In this document: positions 36,871 through 45,447 of the stretch, one piece after another | Layout: every line of letters begins with the position of its first letter | Position numbering within the stretch: the first letter of the stretch is position 1 | The notes under the pieces: model-generated | Told to the model about the DNA's origin: nothing | The model's input: only the letters and a program-made list of their open reading frames with translations | The model's database searches: none | From: Comamonas kerstersii | GTDB lineage: Bacteria > Pseudomonadota > Gammaproteobacteria > Burkholderiales > Burkholderiaceae_C | NCBI RefSeq assembly: GCF_008801935.1 | Contig: NZ_VZOT01000001.1 | Span: forward strand, 62,001 to 126,000 | DNA length: 64,000 nt | Direction: 5' to 3' | Made by a program: the position numbers and the translations under genes

Positions 36871-37851
36871 GTGGAAATGTTCAGAAGAACCGTTTTGGCT
36901 GCCACCGCGGCACTGGCAGTGGCTGCAGGACTGCCCAGCCTGGCCCACGCGAAAGATCCATGGCCTACCAAGACCATCACCTTGGTGCAGCCCTATGCTC
37001 CTGGCGGCACCAGCGACATGCTGGCGCGCATCGTGGCCCTCGAGCTGGAAAAACGCATCGACGCCAGCGTCATCGTTGAAAGCAAGCCCGGTGCCAACGG
37101 CAATATCGCCACCGCCTTCGTCAGCCGCGCCAAGCCCGATGGTGGCACCTTCCTGGTCGGCTCCAGCAGCCCCGTGGTCATCTCGCCCACGCTGTACAAG
37201 AGCGTGCCCTACAACCCACGCACTGACCTGACCCCCATCACCCCCATCGCCAAGGCCCCCTTCCTGCTGGTGACAGGTGCGACCTCCGGCATCAACTCCG
37301 TGGAAGAGCTGGTGGAGCAGATCAAGGCTGACAAGGTGAACTTCGGCTCTGCCGGTGCAGGCTCGCCCCAGCACATGATTGCCGAGATGTTCCACATGCA
37401 GGTCAAGGCCAAGGCCCCCCACATCCCCTACAAGGGCTCGGCCCCGCTGATCATTGCGCTGATGGCCAATGAAGTGCAGTACGGCATTGACAACCCCGTG
37501 CCCCTGAAGCCCCAGATCGACGGCGGCAAGATCAAGGCCCTGGCCATTACCAGCAAGCACGCTTCGCCCAAGTTCCCCGGCGTCAAGAGCCTGCATGAGC
37601 TGGGCTACACCGACTTCGAGGTCGAGCCCTGGTACGGCATGATCGGCTCCAAGGGCCTGCCCAAGGAACTGGCCGAACGCATGAACGGCTATGTGCAAGA
37701 CATCCTGGCACAGGATGAAGTCAAGCAGAAGATCTCCAACCTCGGCGCTGAAGCCTACAGCCTGAGCACCGAAGAGTTCCGCACCCTGATCGATGCTGAC
37801 ATCAACCGCTGGGGCGAAGCCGTCAAGGCCTCCGGCGCAACCGCAGACTAA
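36871..37851 (+). CDS. Bug/TctC family periplasmic substrate-binding protein
   Basis: The protein has 326 residues with a signal peptide ending near LAHA-KD. The Bug hallmarks are VQPYAPGGTSDMLAR and ESKPGANGN. It is an orphan binding protein, with no tctAB genes and no catabolic genes alongside. An inverted repeat GTGGAT/ATCCAC at 36694-36716 lies in the 288-base upstream gap. A strong terminator follows. The ligand cannot be predicted. Confidence 0.88.
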   Translation: MEMFRRTVLAATAALAVAAGLPSLAHAKDPWPTKTITLVQPYAPGGTSDMLARIVALELEKRIDASVIVESKPGANGNIATAFVSRAKPDGGTFLVGSSSPVVISPTLYKSVPYNPRTDLTPITPIAKAPFLLVTGATSGINSVEELVEQIKADKVNFGSAGAGSPQHMIAEMFHMQVKAKAPHIPYKGSAPLIIALMANEVQYGIDNPVPLKPQIDGGKIKALAITSKHASPKFPGVKSLHELGYTDFEVEPWYGMIGSKGLPKELAERMNGYVQDILAQDEVKQKISNLGAEAYSLSTEEFRTLIDADINRWGEAVKASGATAD

Positions 37852-37864
37852 GCGCCCCTTGCAC

Positions 37865-37891
37865 ACCGCCTTCCTCCGAAGGCGGTTTTTT
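37865..37891 (+). terminator. Terminator after Bug gene
   Basis: The stem ACCGCCTTC/GAAGGCGGT with a CTCC loop is followed by five T. Confidence 0.92.
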
Positions 37892-37958
37892 CACGCTGCT
37901 TTCAACGCGCAAAATCTGCCATGAAAGCCCGTATCCTTGTGTAGAATACGCAGCTTCC

Positions 37959-38000
37959 GGAGGTTTGGGTGAGTGGTTTAAACCAGCAGTCTTGAAAACT
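37959..38000 (+). pseudogene. 5' half of host tRNA-Ser(UGA), split by the integrated element
   Basis: This fragment runs from the acceptor strand GGAGGTT through the D arm (GGT/ACC) and the anticodon loop CTTGAAA to ACT, then diverges. The matching 3' half lies at 46854-46911. Joined at the shared CTTGAAAACT, the two halves make a complete 90-base tRNA-Ser with fully paired acceptor (one G-U), anticodon (GCAGT/ACTGC), variable and T stems. In its present state it cannot give a tRNA. Its promoter probably lies just upstream (TAGAAT at 37942-37947 as a possible -10). Confidence 0.9.
37991..38000. repeat. Left attachment core (attL) CTTGAAAACT
   Basis: This 10-bp direct repeat, identical to 46854-46863, marks the junctions of the integrated element. 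It covers the anticodon loop of tRNA-Ser, a typical crossover site for tyrosine recombinases. Confidence 0.85.
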
Positions 38001-38115
38001 TACGTTCAGGCCACACGAGAACGACTGAAAGTGTAGCAAAAACAACGTGTTATAAAGAAACTCCCGGCGACAGCTTTAGCGCCGTTTAGCAGATTCTTAG
38101 CACGTCACAGAATTA

Positions 38116-38205
38116 GGTGGGTTGGCAGAGCGGTTGAATGCACTAGTCTTGAAAACTAGCAAGGATGTAAGTCCTTCCAGGGTTCGAATCCCTGACCCAC
38201 CGCCA
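38116..38205 (+). tRNA. tRNA-Ser (anticodon UGA), carried by the element
   Basis: This is a complete 90-base gene including encoded CCA. The acceptor stem is GGTGGGT/ACCCACC with discriminator G. The anticodon stem is CTAGT/ACTAG with loop CTTGAAA (anticodon TGA at 38150-38152). A long variable arm AAGGA/TCCTT marks it as tRNA-Ser, and the T stem is CAGGG/CCCTG. It differs in sequence from the split host gene but has the same anticodon, so it probably replaces it. It lies 116 bases after the host 5' half and could be transcribed from the host promoter. A terminator follows. Confidence 0.95.
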
Positions 38206-38212
38206 AAACGAG

Positions 38213-38246
38213 AGCCCCGAGCCGCAAGGTTTCGGGGCTTTTTCTT
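38213..38246 (+). terminator. Terminator after element tRNA-Ser
   Basis: The stem AGCCCCGA/TCGGGGCT with an 11-base loop is followed by TTTTCTTT. Confidence 0.85.
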
Positions 38247-38380
38247 TGCCTCCCGACTCGGCAAAGTCGTGCGCAGCAGATCAACAGTACGCGCAGAATA
38301 GCAGTGCTGCGCACGAGTTGATTGTTTTATGCGTCGTTGCGATGTATCATGCGCAAACATCATCACACGCGGAGCGCAAC

Positions 38381-39058
38381 ATGGCATTCAGGGCAGACGA
38401 AGCAGCACGGATCGGATATGAGCAGGTCGAGGCGTACCTTGTGCCACGGCCGCGAGACGCTAATGAGGCGGAACGGGCGCGGAGTAAAGAAGCGCTCCTG
38501 GACATCCTTGATGAGCTTGGCCCCGTGGTCGATGCCTATCCCACTTGGCACCCGCTGGTCTGCAATCACGACAGCCGCCACCCGACGACCACACCGAGCG
38601 AGCAATGTGGGTACAAAGGTCTCGACCACACGCGATTCTTCCGTAACGGGTTCATCACCTGTCCCTACACCGCGAGCGGAAAAGCCGAGAAGGTCATCGA
38701 ATCCGTGAATGCACTGCCTTATCACCCCGCTGCCAGCATCACGGCGGAGAAGCTGGATGTGCAGCTATACAACCCCGAAGCGACGCCGGTACTGGTCAAG
38801 TGCGAGTGGCACAAGTCCCTTGATTCAGACGGAATGATCCCGCTGTCTATTGCCATGCCCCTGATCCTAGAGAAGGAGGTTCCGTGCTGGCACTGGGCAG
38901 AGGTTGCGGAGACGTGGGAGACGATGCGCCCCTACTTCCTTGGCCGACCCCACGGCAGCCGGTCGTCGCTGTTTGTGAGCCAAGAGACCGGGCAGGCGAT
39001 CAAGAAGATTTGGAATGCGCTGATCTTCACGGGGATGTTCGGCCCCATCAAGGTCTAA
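38381..39058 (+). CDS. Hypothetical protein of the integrated element
   Basis: The protein has 225 residues from MAFRADEAAR, with GGAG eight bases before the ATG. It has no signal peptide or membrane helix and no motif I recognise. Cys and His residues are scattered (VCNHDSRH, EQCGYKG, ITCPYT, KCEWHK), so metal binding is possible. It is the first protein gene inside the left end of the element and is read away from attL. It could be accessory cargo. Confidence 0.65.
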   Translation: MAFRADEAARIGYEQVEAYLVPRPRDANEAERARSKEALLDILDELGPVVDAYPTWHPLVCNHDSRHPTTTPSEQCGYKGLDHTRFFRNGFITCPYTASGKAEKVIESVNALPYHPAASITAEKLDVQLYNPEATPVLVKCEWHKSLDSDGMIPLSIAMPLILEKEVPCWHWAEVAETWETMRPYFLGRPHGSRSSLFVSQETGQAIKKIWNALIFTGMFGPIKV

Positions 39059-39177
39059 CAATACGGTCGTCGCGCTGCATATCAACGGCACTTCCGCGTC
39101 AGTCCAAAAAGTCGTTGCCGAGTCTCGGAGATGCGTCTTAGCGTTGCCCCATCTACAACCCGCACAGGAGCAACGAC

Positions 39178-39606
39178 ATGGAAGCCAAGACCTACACGAA
39201 ACGCGAAAACGCCCGCCGCGCTGGTGTTGCCGCAGGGGTGCCCGCCGAACTGGTGGAAATCACCGTGCATAAGTCTGCGGAGGGCGTGCGCTTCGGCTGG
39301 AAGGCGATGGAGGCACCCGCACCCGCTGCCGAGGCTGCACCCGCCGACGCTGTGGTGACCACAGGCATGCCGAAGAAAGCAGCAGCCCCGAAGGTTGAGC
39401 GCGTCGAGCAGAACGGGGTCAAGCGCCCCGGCCCGGGCAAGTGCTTGGAGGTGTGGGAGTACCTAGACCAGCACGGCAACATGAAGCCGAAGGACTTGCA
39501 GCCGGTCGCGGAGGCGAAGGGGTGGAACATCAACAACGTCCAGATCGAGCTTTACCAGTGGCGCAAGTTCAATGGCATCAGCGGGCGTGCAACCGTGACG
39601 AGCTAA
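39178..39606 (+). CDS. Hypothetical protein of the integrated element
   Basis: The protein has 142 residues, with AGGAGC a few bases before the ATG. A basic N-terminal helix region (KRENARRAGVAAGVPAEL) is followed by an Ala/Pro-rich linker. The C-terminal part (EVWEYLDQHGNMKPKDLQPVAEAKGWNINNVQIELYQW) could form a winged-helix DNA-binding fold. It resembles small regulators of mobile elements, but no family can be named. A strong terminator follows. Confidence 0.65.
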   Translation: MEAKTYTKRENARRAGVAAGVPAELVEITVHKSAEGVRFGWKAMEAPAPAAEAAPADAVVTTGMPKKAAAPKVERVEQNGVKRPGPGKCLEVWEYLDQHGNMKPKDLQPVAEAKGWNINNVQIELYQWRKFNGISGRATVTS

Positions 39607-39641
39607 GAACTTGCTAGACGCACCGCCGCCCGCTTACCGAA

Positions 39642-39665
39642 AAGCCCGCCCAGCGGGCTTTTTTG
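39642..39665 (+). terminator. Terminator after 39178-39606 gene
   Basis: The stem AAGCCCGC/GCGGGCTT has a 3-base loop and is followed by TTTT. From here to about 40000 no gene is supported on either strand. Confidence 0.88.
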
Positions 39666-39831
39666 TTGGCTGCCGCAAACCACGACCGCCTAACTCTGTG
39701 TTTGTTGTTCGACCTTCGCGGGCAAGCGCGCCGCTACAGGCCGCGTGCCGTGCTCGCCAGTACCCTAGCGGCGGCAGTGTGGTGATCGTCGCCCCTGCCG
39801 CCCGCTACGCTCGCGCAGCCGCACAAACGAC

Positions 39832-39854
39832 AACGGGTGCCAGCGGCACCCGTT
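39832..39854 (-). terminator. Hairpin at end of the element's minus-strand operon
   Basis: The perfect 10-bp stem AACGGGTGCC/GGCACCCGTT has a 3-base loop. On the minus strand it is followed by GTCGTTTGTG, only a weak T tract. It lies 148 bases after the last gene of the operon. Confidence 0.6.
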
Positions 39855-40001
39855 GAAGGTCAGGTCGCACGGGTAGGAGTGGCCCCGTTCCTGACTGAGT
39901 CCGTTTGATTAACGTCCAACGGTTCCCGATGGGACAGCGCAGCTTCTCCGGGACTGCGCGCCACTGCACCGCTGACGACGATAAGGGCGGTGCAGGGTTT
40001 T

Positions 40002-40244
40002 TCAGATGCCGTCGTCGTCTTGCCTGCTCCTGCATCCTTGCCGGTTCGGTTGTGGGGTGCATAGGCGCAAGCGCTGCACATCCTCCGACCAAAAGAGCTG
40101 ACCACACCGCATGCACTTCCGCCAGCCGACATAGCGCACCACGCGCGGCGGCTTGTGGTCAGCATCAAGGACGGGTTCGCGCCGCGCTCCGTCGTCCTGC
40201 GGCCACATGCGAGGCTCTACGAAGCCTTGGAAGTTCGGCTTCAT
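40002..40244 (-). CDS. Small protein with zinc-ribbon-like cysteines
   Basis: The protein has 80 residues from MKPNFQGFVEP. CMRCGQLFWSED and a following C about 10 residues later look like part of a small zinc-binding domain. Its ATG overlaps the stop of the upstream gene (ATGA type), so it is translated in series. Fifth coupled small gene in the element's leftward operon. Function unknown. Confidence 0.55.
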   Translation of the reverse strand: MKPNFQGFVEPRMWPQDDGARREPVLDADHKPPRVVRYVGWRKCMRCGQLFWSEDVQRLRLCTPQPNRQGCRSRQDDDGI

Positions 40245-40468
40245 CGCAGCAACCCCCAGCCAGCAGTCCCGGCGCGTGCGGTGCCGTCGTCGATCCACTT
40301 CATCAGGCAGTGCAGCACCACAGGGCCATCAACCGGGCACATGCGACCGTCCGCAATGGCAGCGCTGAGCGTGTCGCTGACCCAGCCGCGCATCTCGTCG
40401 CTGGCACCTTGCGAGCGCTCCAAGTGCTTGAGGCGGGCGAGCATGCCCTTGGCGCTGCTGATGCTCAT
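40241..40468 (-). CDS. Small hypothetical protein of the integrated element
   Basis: The protein has 75 residues, with helical sequence LARLKHLERSQGA and a C-terminal MKWIDDG. It starts 4 bases after the stop of the gene upstream and overlaps the next gene by 4 bases. Its place in a translationally coupled series supports it as a real gene. No family recognised. Confidence 0.6.
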   Translation of the reverse strand: MSISSAKGMLARLKHLERSQGASDEMRGWVSDTLSAAIADGRMCPVDGPVVLHCLMKWIDDGTARAGTAGWGLLR

Positions 40469-40472
40469 GTGG

Positions 40473-40652
40473 TTACTCCCGCAACTCGCGCAGCGCCTCG
40501 CCCAGCTTGACCGCGCGGAGCAGGTTCAGCGCGTCGCTAGTCTCGCGGGCCGCGTGCGCCTCGATTCGGCGCTGCTGCATCTGTTGCAGGTCGTCGGGCG
40601 TGATGCCGTACTTGACCGGGTGGTTCTCGTGGTCGAGGTTGTCGTTCTTCAT
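40473..40652 (-). CDS. Small hypothetical protein of the integrated element
   Basis: The protein has 59 residues from MKNDNLDHENH. It is charged and helical, with GITPDDLQQMQQRRIEAHAA. It overlaps the preceding gene by 4 bases. No family recognised; possibly a small regulator or packaging-related protein of the element. Confidence 0.6.
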   Translation of the reverse strand: MKNDNLDHENHPVKYGITPDDLQQMQQRRIEAHAARETSDALNLLRAVKLGEALRELRE

Positions 40653-40861
40653 TGCAGGGTTCCTTTCATCGGTCCGATTGCTTGAAGCAGGCGCGCGGCC
40701 TGATAGCGCCATGCAGGGTCGTCGCACTTCAAAATTGCCTCGTAGCAGACATTGACGATCAGCTTGAGGTCGGCTTGCCCCTGAGGCGTGTCTATCGGGC
40801 GTTCGATCTTTGGCCGACCCCAGCCGTAAAAGGGAATGCTGTCGGTGTCGTAGATGCTCAT
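40649..40861 (-). CDS. Small hypothetical protein of the integrated element
   Basis: The protein has 70 residues, starting MSIYDTDSIPFYGWGRPKIE. It overlaps both neighbours by 4 bases (ATGA junctions), which supports translation in series. No domain recognised. Confidence 0.6.
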   Translation of the reverse strand: MSIYDTDSIPFYGWGRPKIERPIDTPQGQADLKLIVNVCYEAILKCDDPAWRYQAARLLQAIGPMKGTLQ

Positions 40862-41319
40862 GCTTGTTTCTCCTCCAGCGCGATGAGGCGCGCTTCCAGT
40901 TCATCAACCTGTTTCAGCCCAGCGAATGCCGTGATGCAGTTGATAAGAAGCTGGCCCGTCTCCGGGTCGATGCTCCCCTCTGCAACGGCGGTCATAATCT
41001 GCTGCGCCTGTGTGGTCAGCGGAGCGTCCGGGGTTAGCTCAAACGTCACCTTTTCAGCGCGGGCGCGGAGGGGTGGGGACAGGCGTTGCAGCACCATGTT
41101 GGCGGCTTGCATGTCACCTTCGAGCGCAGCGTTCATGACCACACGGGCCACCTCGCTGCCGTCCTTCTCGAATTCCTCAGCGATGACGTTCTTCTTGTTG
41201 CGTGAGCCGACTGGCCGCCCCTTCGGGTTGCCGCTCTGGCCGGGTTGCCAGCCCTTGGGCGGCTTGTTGGGTTGCGGAGTGAAGCCCTGCAACCATTCAG
41301 GCTGAACTGTCTCTGTCAT
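40858..41319 (-). CDS. DUF5681-like protein
   Basis: The protein has 153 residues. The block WQPGQSGNPKGRPVGSRNK near residue 24 is the hallmark of DUF5681 proteins, common in prophages and mobile elements next to packaging or replication genes. The C-terminal part is helical and charged. It overlaps the downstream gene by 4 bases. The molecular role of the family is unclear. Confidence 0.8.
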   Translation of the reverse strand: MTETVQPEWLQGFTPQPNKPPKGWQPGQSGNPKGRPVGSRNKKNVIAEEFEKDGSEVARVVMNAALEGDMQAANMVLQRLSPPLRARAEKVTFELTPDAPLTTQAQQIMTAVAEGSIDPETGQLLINCITAFAGLKQVDELEARLIALEEKQA

Positions 41320-41355
41320 TTGATGGTTTCCTGTTGATTGCAGGTATCAGCAGCG

Positions 41356-42066
41356 TTACTCGCCGAACTTGAGGGCGGCCAGCGCTTTGTCGTTACCTTG
41401 ACGAAGCTCCTGCACCTTGCCCCAAGTGGAGCCCATCGCTTTCTCGACCTCTTTGAACAGCAGCGCACCGCGTTCTTCGATAGCCGCCTTTGCGTTACGC
41501 ACCGCCTTGAGCTTCGTCGCCACTTCCGGGGTAGCGCGCTCGTGCCAGAAGCGGGTGTAGGTCTTGGCGAAGTTGGCATCGAGACCCGACAGGTAGCTGG
41601 GGGCACCCAGCACCGCGCTGACGGTAGTGTGGTCACCCGCGTCGATAGCCTCTTGAATGAACTTGTGGCGTTCTTCGGTCGTCATGTCTTTGACAAACTT
41701 CCGAATCTCGCCGGAGATACCCACACTGGCGCGGGATTCAAGCGGCTGCGACAGCTCCTGCTCGAAGTGCGCAATCTGCTTGTCCAGCGTGGCGCGCACG
41801 TTGTCGAACTTCTTGGCGAGCCGTTGCTGTTGCTTGTAGGCGGCATCGGATACGGCCAGCACCTGCTGCCCCTCCGACCAGGCTTGATTCTTTTTCGCCG
41901 CGTCGCGCCCGTCGTGCAGCCTGCCGAGGGTGATATAGGCATCGTCCAGCGCTTCGAGCGCGGGGGCGAGGATGGGGGCGGTCAGTTGCTCGTCGTATCC
42001 GTCAATAGCCTTGAGGGTTTCGGCGTGCAAGCTGGGGGTAATTCTTGAATCGACTGGCGTGGGCAT
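41356..42066 (-). CDS. Hypothetical helical protein of the integrated element
   Basis: The protein has 236 residues from MPTPVDSRI, with AAGGAG upstream. The protein is largely alpha-helical and charged, with likely coiled coils (YKQQQRLAKKFDNVRATLDK and KLKAVRNAKAAIEERG). It is the first gene of the leftward six-gene operon, 36 bases before the DUF5681 gene. No family recognised. The 282-base gap upstream, to the divergent gene at 42349, should hold the operon promoter. Confidence 0.65.
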   Translation of the reverse strand: MPTPVDSRITPSLHAETLKAIDGYDEQLTAPILAPALEALDDAYITLGRLHDGRDAAKKNQAWSEGQQVLAVSDAAYKQQQRLAKKFDNVRATLDKQIAHFEQELSQPLESRASVGISGEIRKFVKDMTTEERHKFIQEAIDAGDHTTVSAVLGAPSYLSGLDANFAKTYTRFWHERATPEVATKLKAVRNAKAAIEERGALLFKEVEKAMGSTWGKVQELRQGNDKALAALKFGE

Positions 42067-42348
42067 GGTGAAAACTCCTTGATAAATTGCGGCGCGGCTG
42101 CGCATGTGCAAAACGGTAGGACTATCAAGCGAAGGTCCGCAAGCAAAAACAAAACAAAAACAACGCCTTACAGTTCCGAAATAGGCGCGGAACAACTAAG
42201 TTCATGTTTGTTGTTCGCTGATTTCGCGGTGCAGCAGGCAAAGAAAACCCCGCGCGGTGGCAGGGTTGCGTGTGTGCGGTACGGTGCGGCCCGTTGCGCT
42301 GGCTCGTCGCCCCGCTATGCGCGAAAATGACGGGCTGGAGGACTCGCT

Positions 42349-43056
42349 ATGAATGTTGTCGAGCAGGCGCTATCAAACTGGAAGAACTCGCTGCCGCAAG
42401 AGGTGCCCTTGGCAGGACTGATCTCCATCAGTCCAATCGCTTATAAGTGGAAGGCTCTATATCGCGCCCGCATTCTTCGGGAAGTCGTTTTCTGGCGACT
42501 GCATGACTTGCTTGAGCAGTCGTTTTTGCTTCACCAGCAGGGGCACGCATTGGGCGCTCGCATCTTATTGCGCAGCGGGTTTGAGACCTTGGCCACGTTG
42601 ATTTATCTGAATCAACTAAAAGCCAATGTCGTGGGTGGCACGCTGAACTTCCGCACGTTCAGCGACAAGACTTCGCTGCTGCTCTTGGGCTCCCGAAACG
42701 ACACGACGAAGCACAAATCCATCAACATCGTCACGGTGCTGGAGAAGTGTGATAAGAGGTATCCGGGCCTGATGGCGTTATATGCAGACCTCTGTGAGGC
42801 TGCTCATCCAAGCTACGAAGGCACATGCTTCGGCTACTCATCAATTGATTTTGATAACCACATTACCGTCTTCAGGAATAAGTGGGTCGAGATGTACGCT
42901 GACAAACACCTTTCAGCGATGCAGCTTTGCATGGAGACCTTCGAGCATGAATACAACGAGGTTTCTGTTAGCGAGACTCGGCGCTTAGAAAAGTGGATTG
43001 AAGATCACGACGCGGAGCTTGAAGCTACCAAGTCAGCGGAATTAACTGACGATTAA
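42349..43056 (+). CDS. Hypothetical cargo protein of the integrated element
   Basis: The protein has 235 residues and is soluble and helical. It contains RSGFETLATLIYLNQLK and CEAAHPSYEGTCFGY, which recall DUF5677-like proteins, but I cannot assign a family firmly. It is the only plus-strand gene in the middle of the element, is set apart from the replication and integration genes, and looks less GC-rich than its neighbours. This is the usual position for accessory cargo such as defence genes. No catalytic motif is evident. Confidence 0.65.
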   Translation: MNVVEQALSNWKNSLPQEVPLAGLISISPIAYKWKALYRARILREVVFWRLHDLLEQSFLLHQQGHALGARILLRSGFETLATLIYLNQLKANVVGGTLNFRTFSDKTSLLLLGSRNDTTKHKSINIVTVLEKCDKRYPGLMALYADLCEAAHPSYEGTCFGYSSIDFDNHITVFRNKWVEMYADKHLSAMQLCMETFEHEYNEVSVSETRRLEKWIEDHDAELEATKSAELTDD

Positions 43057-43228
43057 GGCATTAAGAAAGAAAGTGCCGCCCACCCATGTAGCAAAACAGC
43101 AAACAGGGGATGGGTAAGTTAATGTCTTAATTTCTTAATTTTTACCCTTACCCCTTACGCAGCAAGCACTTGCCGCTGACTCGCATAAAGACCGCGCCCT
43201 TAAGCTAAGAGCGCGGTCGTCAGTCCGT

Positions 43229-44791
43229 TCAGCCCGGTAGTCGAAGGATGCGGTACGCCTTGCCGTGAAAGCCGTAGGACTCGACCAATACCAGCTTCTT
43301 CATCTCTTCAATTACACCGTCGTCTTGCAGGCTGCGCAGGGTCAGGTCAAGGGCGCTGTTCTTCCCGGCTTTGTGGTTAGTGAAGGCTGGCAACGTGGAG
43401 GCTCGAATCTGTAAGTAGGCACGCGGCACGATATTGGCTCGCTGCATCGCATCTGGAATTTTGTAGCTTGCCGGGGGAGCCTTCACCAGATAGTCCCGCA
43501 TGAATGCCACCAGCTTGCGCTCCCGAGCGCTGTCATCGGTGCCAATGTCGCCGTTCCGCTTCCGCGACTGGAATACCGCTATGTCCTGCCTGACGAGGGT
43601 CAGCGCCCACGCTGCATGTTCCATCTGGATTTGTGGGTACAGATAGTGATCGGCAACGGCCAGTAAGGACGCCACTTTCAATGCCTTGAGGTGCGCACGA
43701 TTCCAGACCTGCCGCTCCGCCTCGTCGTCGGTCGCATTCACGCTGTCGATGCAATGCAGTTCAAACCGCTCAAGTTTCTCGTATGCGTCCGCTGACACCT
43801 CTACGATGCACGGGGGCGGCGTGTCGATAGGGGTCTGATACTTGATTGCCTGTCTCACAAGGTCTGCCCATTGCGCCAAGTCTTCGGGCGATAGCGCGGG
43901 CGGCGGCTCCTTGTTCGGCAAGGGGCGTTCGCCATCGTATGAGACGACGAGGAAGCGCGACATAAAGCCGTCCTCCATCATGTCCGGGGTCAAGCATTCA
44001 AAGAAGGTGCCGGGGGTCGTCTCTCCAAGGAAGGACAGCGCGGGCCACTCCACGCCGATCATGTTCTTGTCGGCGTTGCTGTAGGTCTTCCCCTCAAGGT
44101 GACGCTTGCCATAGGCGTTCGTCATCACCGTGCGGAACTGCTGCATCGGTGTATCCGTCGGGTTCGACATGCGCTTGAGCTTCCGCCCGAACTCCCCTTG
44201 CAGGTTGAGGAATCCGGGGTCTTGCAGAAGCTCCTTATGCAGTGCCTCACCACTCACATAGTCCTGGCTCCGCACGAAGCGCCGCGCTGTCGGCACCGCC
44301 GCCAGTTCGATCAGCTTCGGAATACCCTCGTGAATGCCGTCCTTGCCGATGCCACTCCGCGCCACGAGGATCATATAGAGCGCCAAGTCCTTGCCGGTGT
44401 GGGTACGGTAAGCACGTCCGCAGACCCCAGCCAGCAGCCCCAGCGTGGCAGTAATCGCCACCTCACGGACAGGCGAATAGCTGCTGTCGTGAATAAACTG
44501 GGCAAGCCTGCCAGCGCGACCGGGCGGCCATGCAAGCGTGGGCGACTGCGCAGCGGCTGGGGCCGCGCCAGTGCTACCCCCTTGGCCCGCATGCTGGCCG
44601 TGCTGTAGCGACTGTGCAGCCTGAGCGCGTAGCCACTTGTTCTCAGCCTGCTGCATGACCGCCGAAACGTCTGGCGGATTGATGAAGGTGATCTTGAAAT
44701 CCAGCCATTCCGGGGAAATGTAGTCACCCTGCATTTCATCTTGTATGACCGTGGAAGGCAGTCCCATACTTGGGCCGTTGATGTGGTTCAT
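43229..44791 (-). CDS. DUF3987-like replication ATPase/helicase
   Basis: The protein has 520 residues. After a variable N-terminus (1-90), an ATPase-like core has the P-loop-like LVARSGIGKDG near residue 150 (GKD instead of GKS/GKT) and downstream blocks LNLQGEFGRKLKRM, FLGETTPGTF and DGFMSRFLVVSYDGERP. These fit the DUF3987 family of primase/helicase-like proteins of P4-type and other satellites. It probably supports replication of the excised element. It lies upstream of the six-gene operon on the same strand. Confidence 0.82.
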   Translation of the reverse strand: MNHINGPSMGLPSTVIQDEMQGDYISPEWLDFKITFINPPDVSAVMQQAENKWLRAQAAQSLQHGQHAGQGGSTGAAPAAAQSPTLAWPPGRAGRLAQFIHDSSYSPVREVAITATLGLLAGVCGRAYRTHTGKDLALYMILVARSGIGKDGIHEGIPKLIELAAVPTARRFVRSQDYVSGEALHKELLQDPGFLNLQGEFGRKLKRMSNPTDTPMQQFRTVMTNAYGKRHLEGKTYSNADKNMIGVEWPALSFLGETTPGTFFECLTPDMMEDGFMSRFLVVSYDGERPLPNKEPPPALSPEDLAQWADLVRQAIKYQTPIDTPPPCIVEVSADAYEKLERFELHCIDSVNATDDEAERQVWNRAHLKALKVASLLAVADHYLYPQIQMEHAAWALTLVRQDIAVFQSRKRNGDIGTDDSARERKLVAFMRDYLVKAPPASYKIPDAMQRANIVPRAYLQIRASTLPAFTNHKAGKNSALDLTLRSLQDDGVIEEMKKLVLVESYGFHGKAYRILRLPG

Positions 44792-44937
44792 TCGTGTTCA
44801 TCTCCAAGCGGCAGCGGTGTGCAGACCCTGCCGCTTTTTTGTTGATGGGCTGCGCATGGGCTAGGCGACAGTGCAGTGCCACCTGAAATAGCCATAGCGC
44901 TGTTCTGTTTGCGCATGGACGACCGCCTGTTATGGAC

Positions 44938-45201
44938 TTAGGCGGTCGCGATTTGCTGGCTGGTGCTGGTGCGTGCGCCCGACGCGAGCCATGCGAGAAC
45001 ATCGCGCTCGGCGTAGAAGACGCAACGGGTGCCGGGAGGCGTGAAGAAACGGGGGCCGGTGCCCTTGTGACGGTGCTGCTCCCAAGTGTTGCGAGCAAGC
45101 CCGGTCAGATCGACCAGATCGTCAGTGCGCAGTGGGCGCTTCTTGGGGGAGTAGTTGAACAGCTCGCAAAGCTGCTCGAAGGACATGTTGTCGGTTTGCA
45201 T
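44938..45201 (-). CDS. AlpA-like DNA-binding protein (putative excisionase)
   Basis: The protein has 87 residues. The small winged-helix domain has LRTDDLVDLTGLARNTWEQHRHKG followed by GPRFFTPPGTRCVFY and ERDVLAWL, typical of the helix-turn-helix excisionase/AlpA type. Such proteins steer the integrase towards excision or control satellite genes. It lies between the integrase and the replication gene, the usual place. Start chosen at MQTDNMS; a later Met at residue 6 is possible. Confidence 0.8.
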   Translation of the reverse strand: MQTDNMSFEQLCELFNYSPKKRPLRTDDLVDLTGLARNTWEQHRHKGTGPRFFTPPGTRCVFYAERDVLAWLASGARTSTSQQIATA

Positions 45202-45447
45202 GGGCAGTGCCTCTCAGCAAGCCCACCGATGCGCAGATGCAAAAAGGGCAGTCGGTGAGCGAACCGCATCGCGTTACCGATGCTAGTTGCCCGCCGTCTG
45301 CCCATGCAGCACTTTTCGTTGATCGCGTCCCGACGCATTGCGCGAAGTGACGGAAAGGCGAGGTGTGTTAGTGGTAACTGTAAAACGCTTGTCGTAGTCT
45401 TTGCAAGCTGTTGTTGCTGTTGATATTTTTGGGCTTGCCCGATTTTC

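Noticed and set aside
38148-38157. A third copy of the attachment core CTTGAAAACT inside the intact tRNA-Ser, which could make the true left boundary 38148 instead of 37991
   Set aside because: The two outer fragments fit each other perfectly in acceptor, anticodon, variable and T stems, while the intact tRNA pairs only with itself. The shared core there is simply the anticodon loop of another tRNA-Ser.
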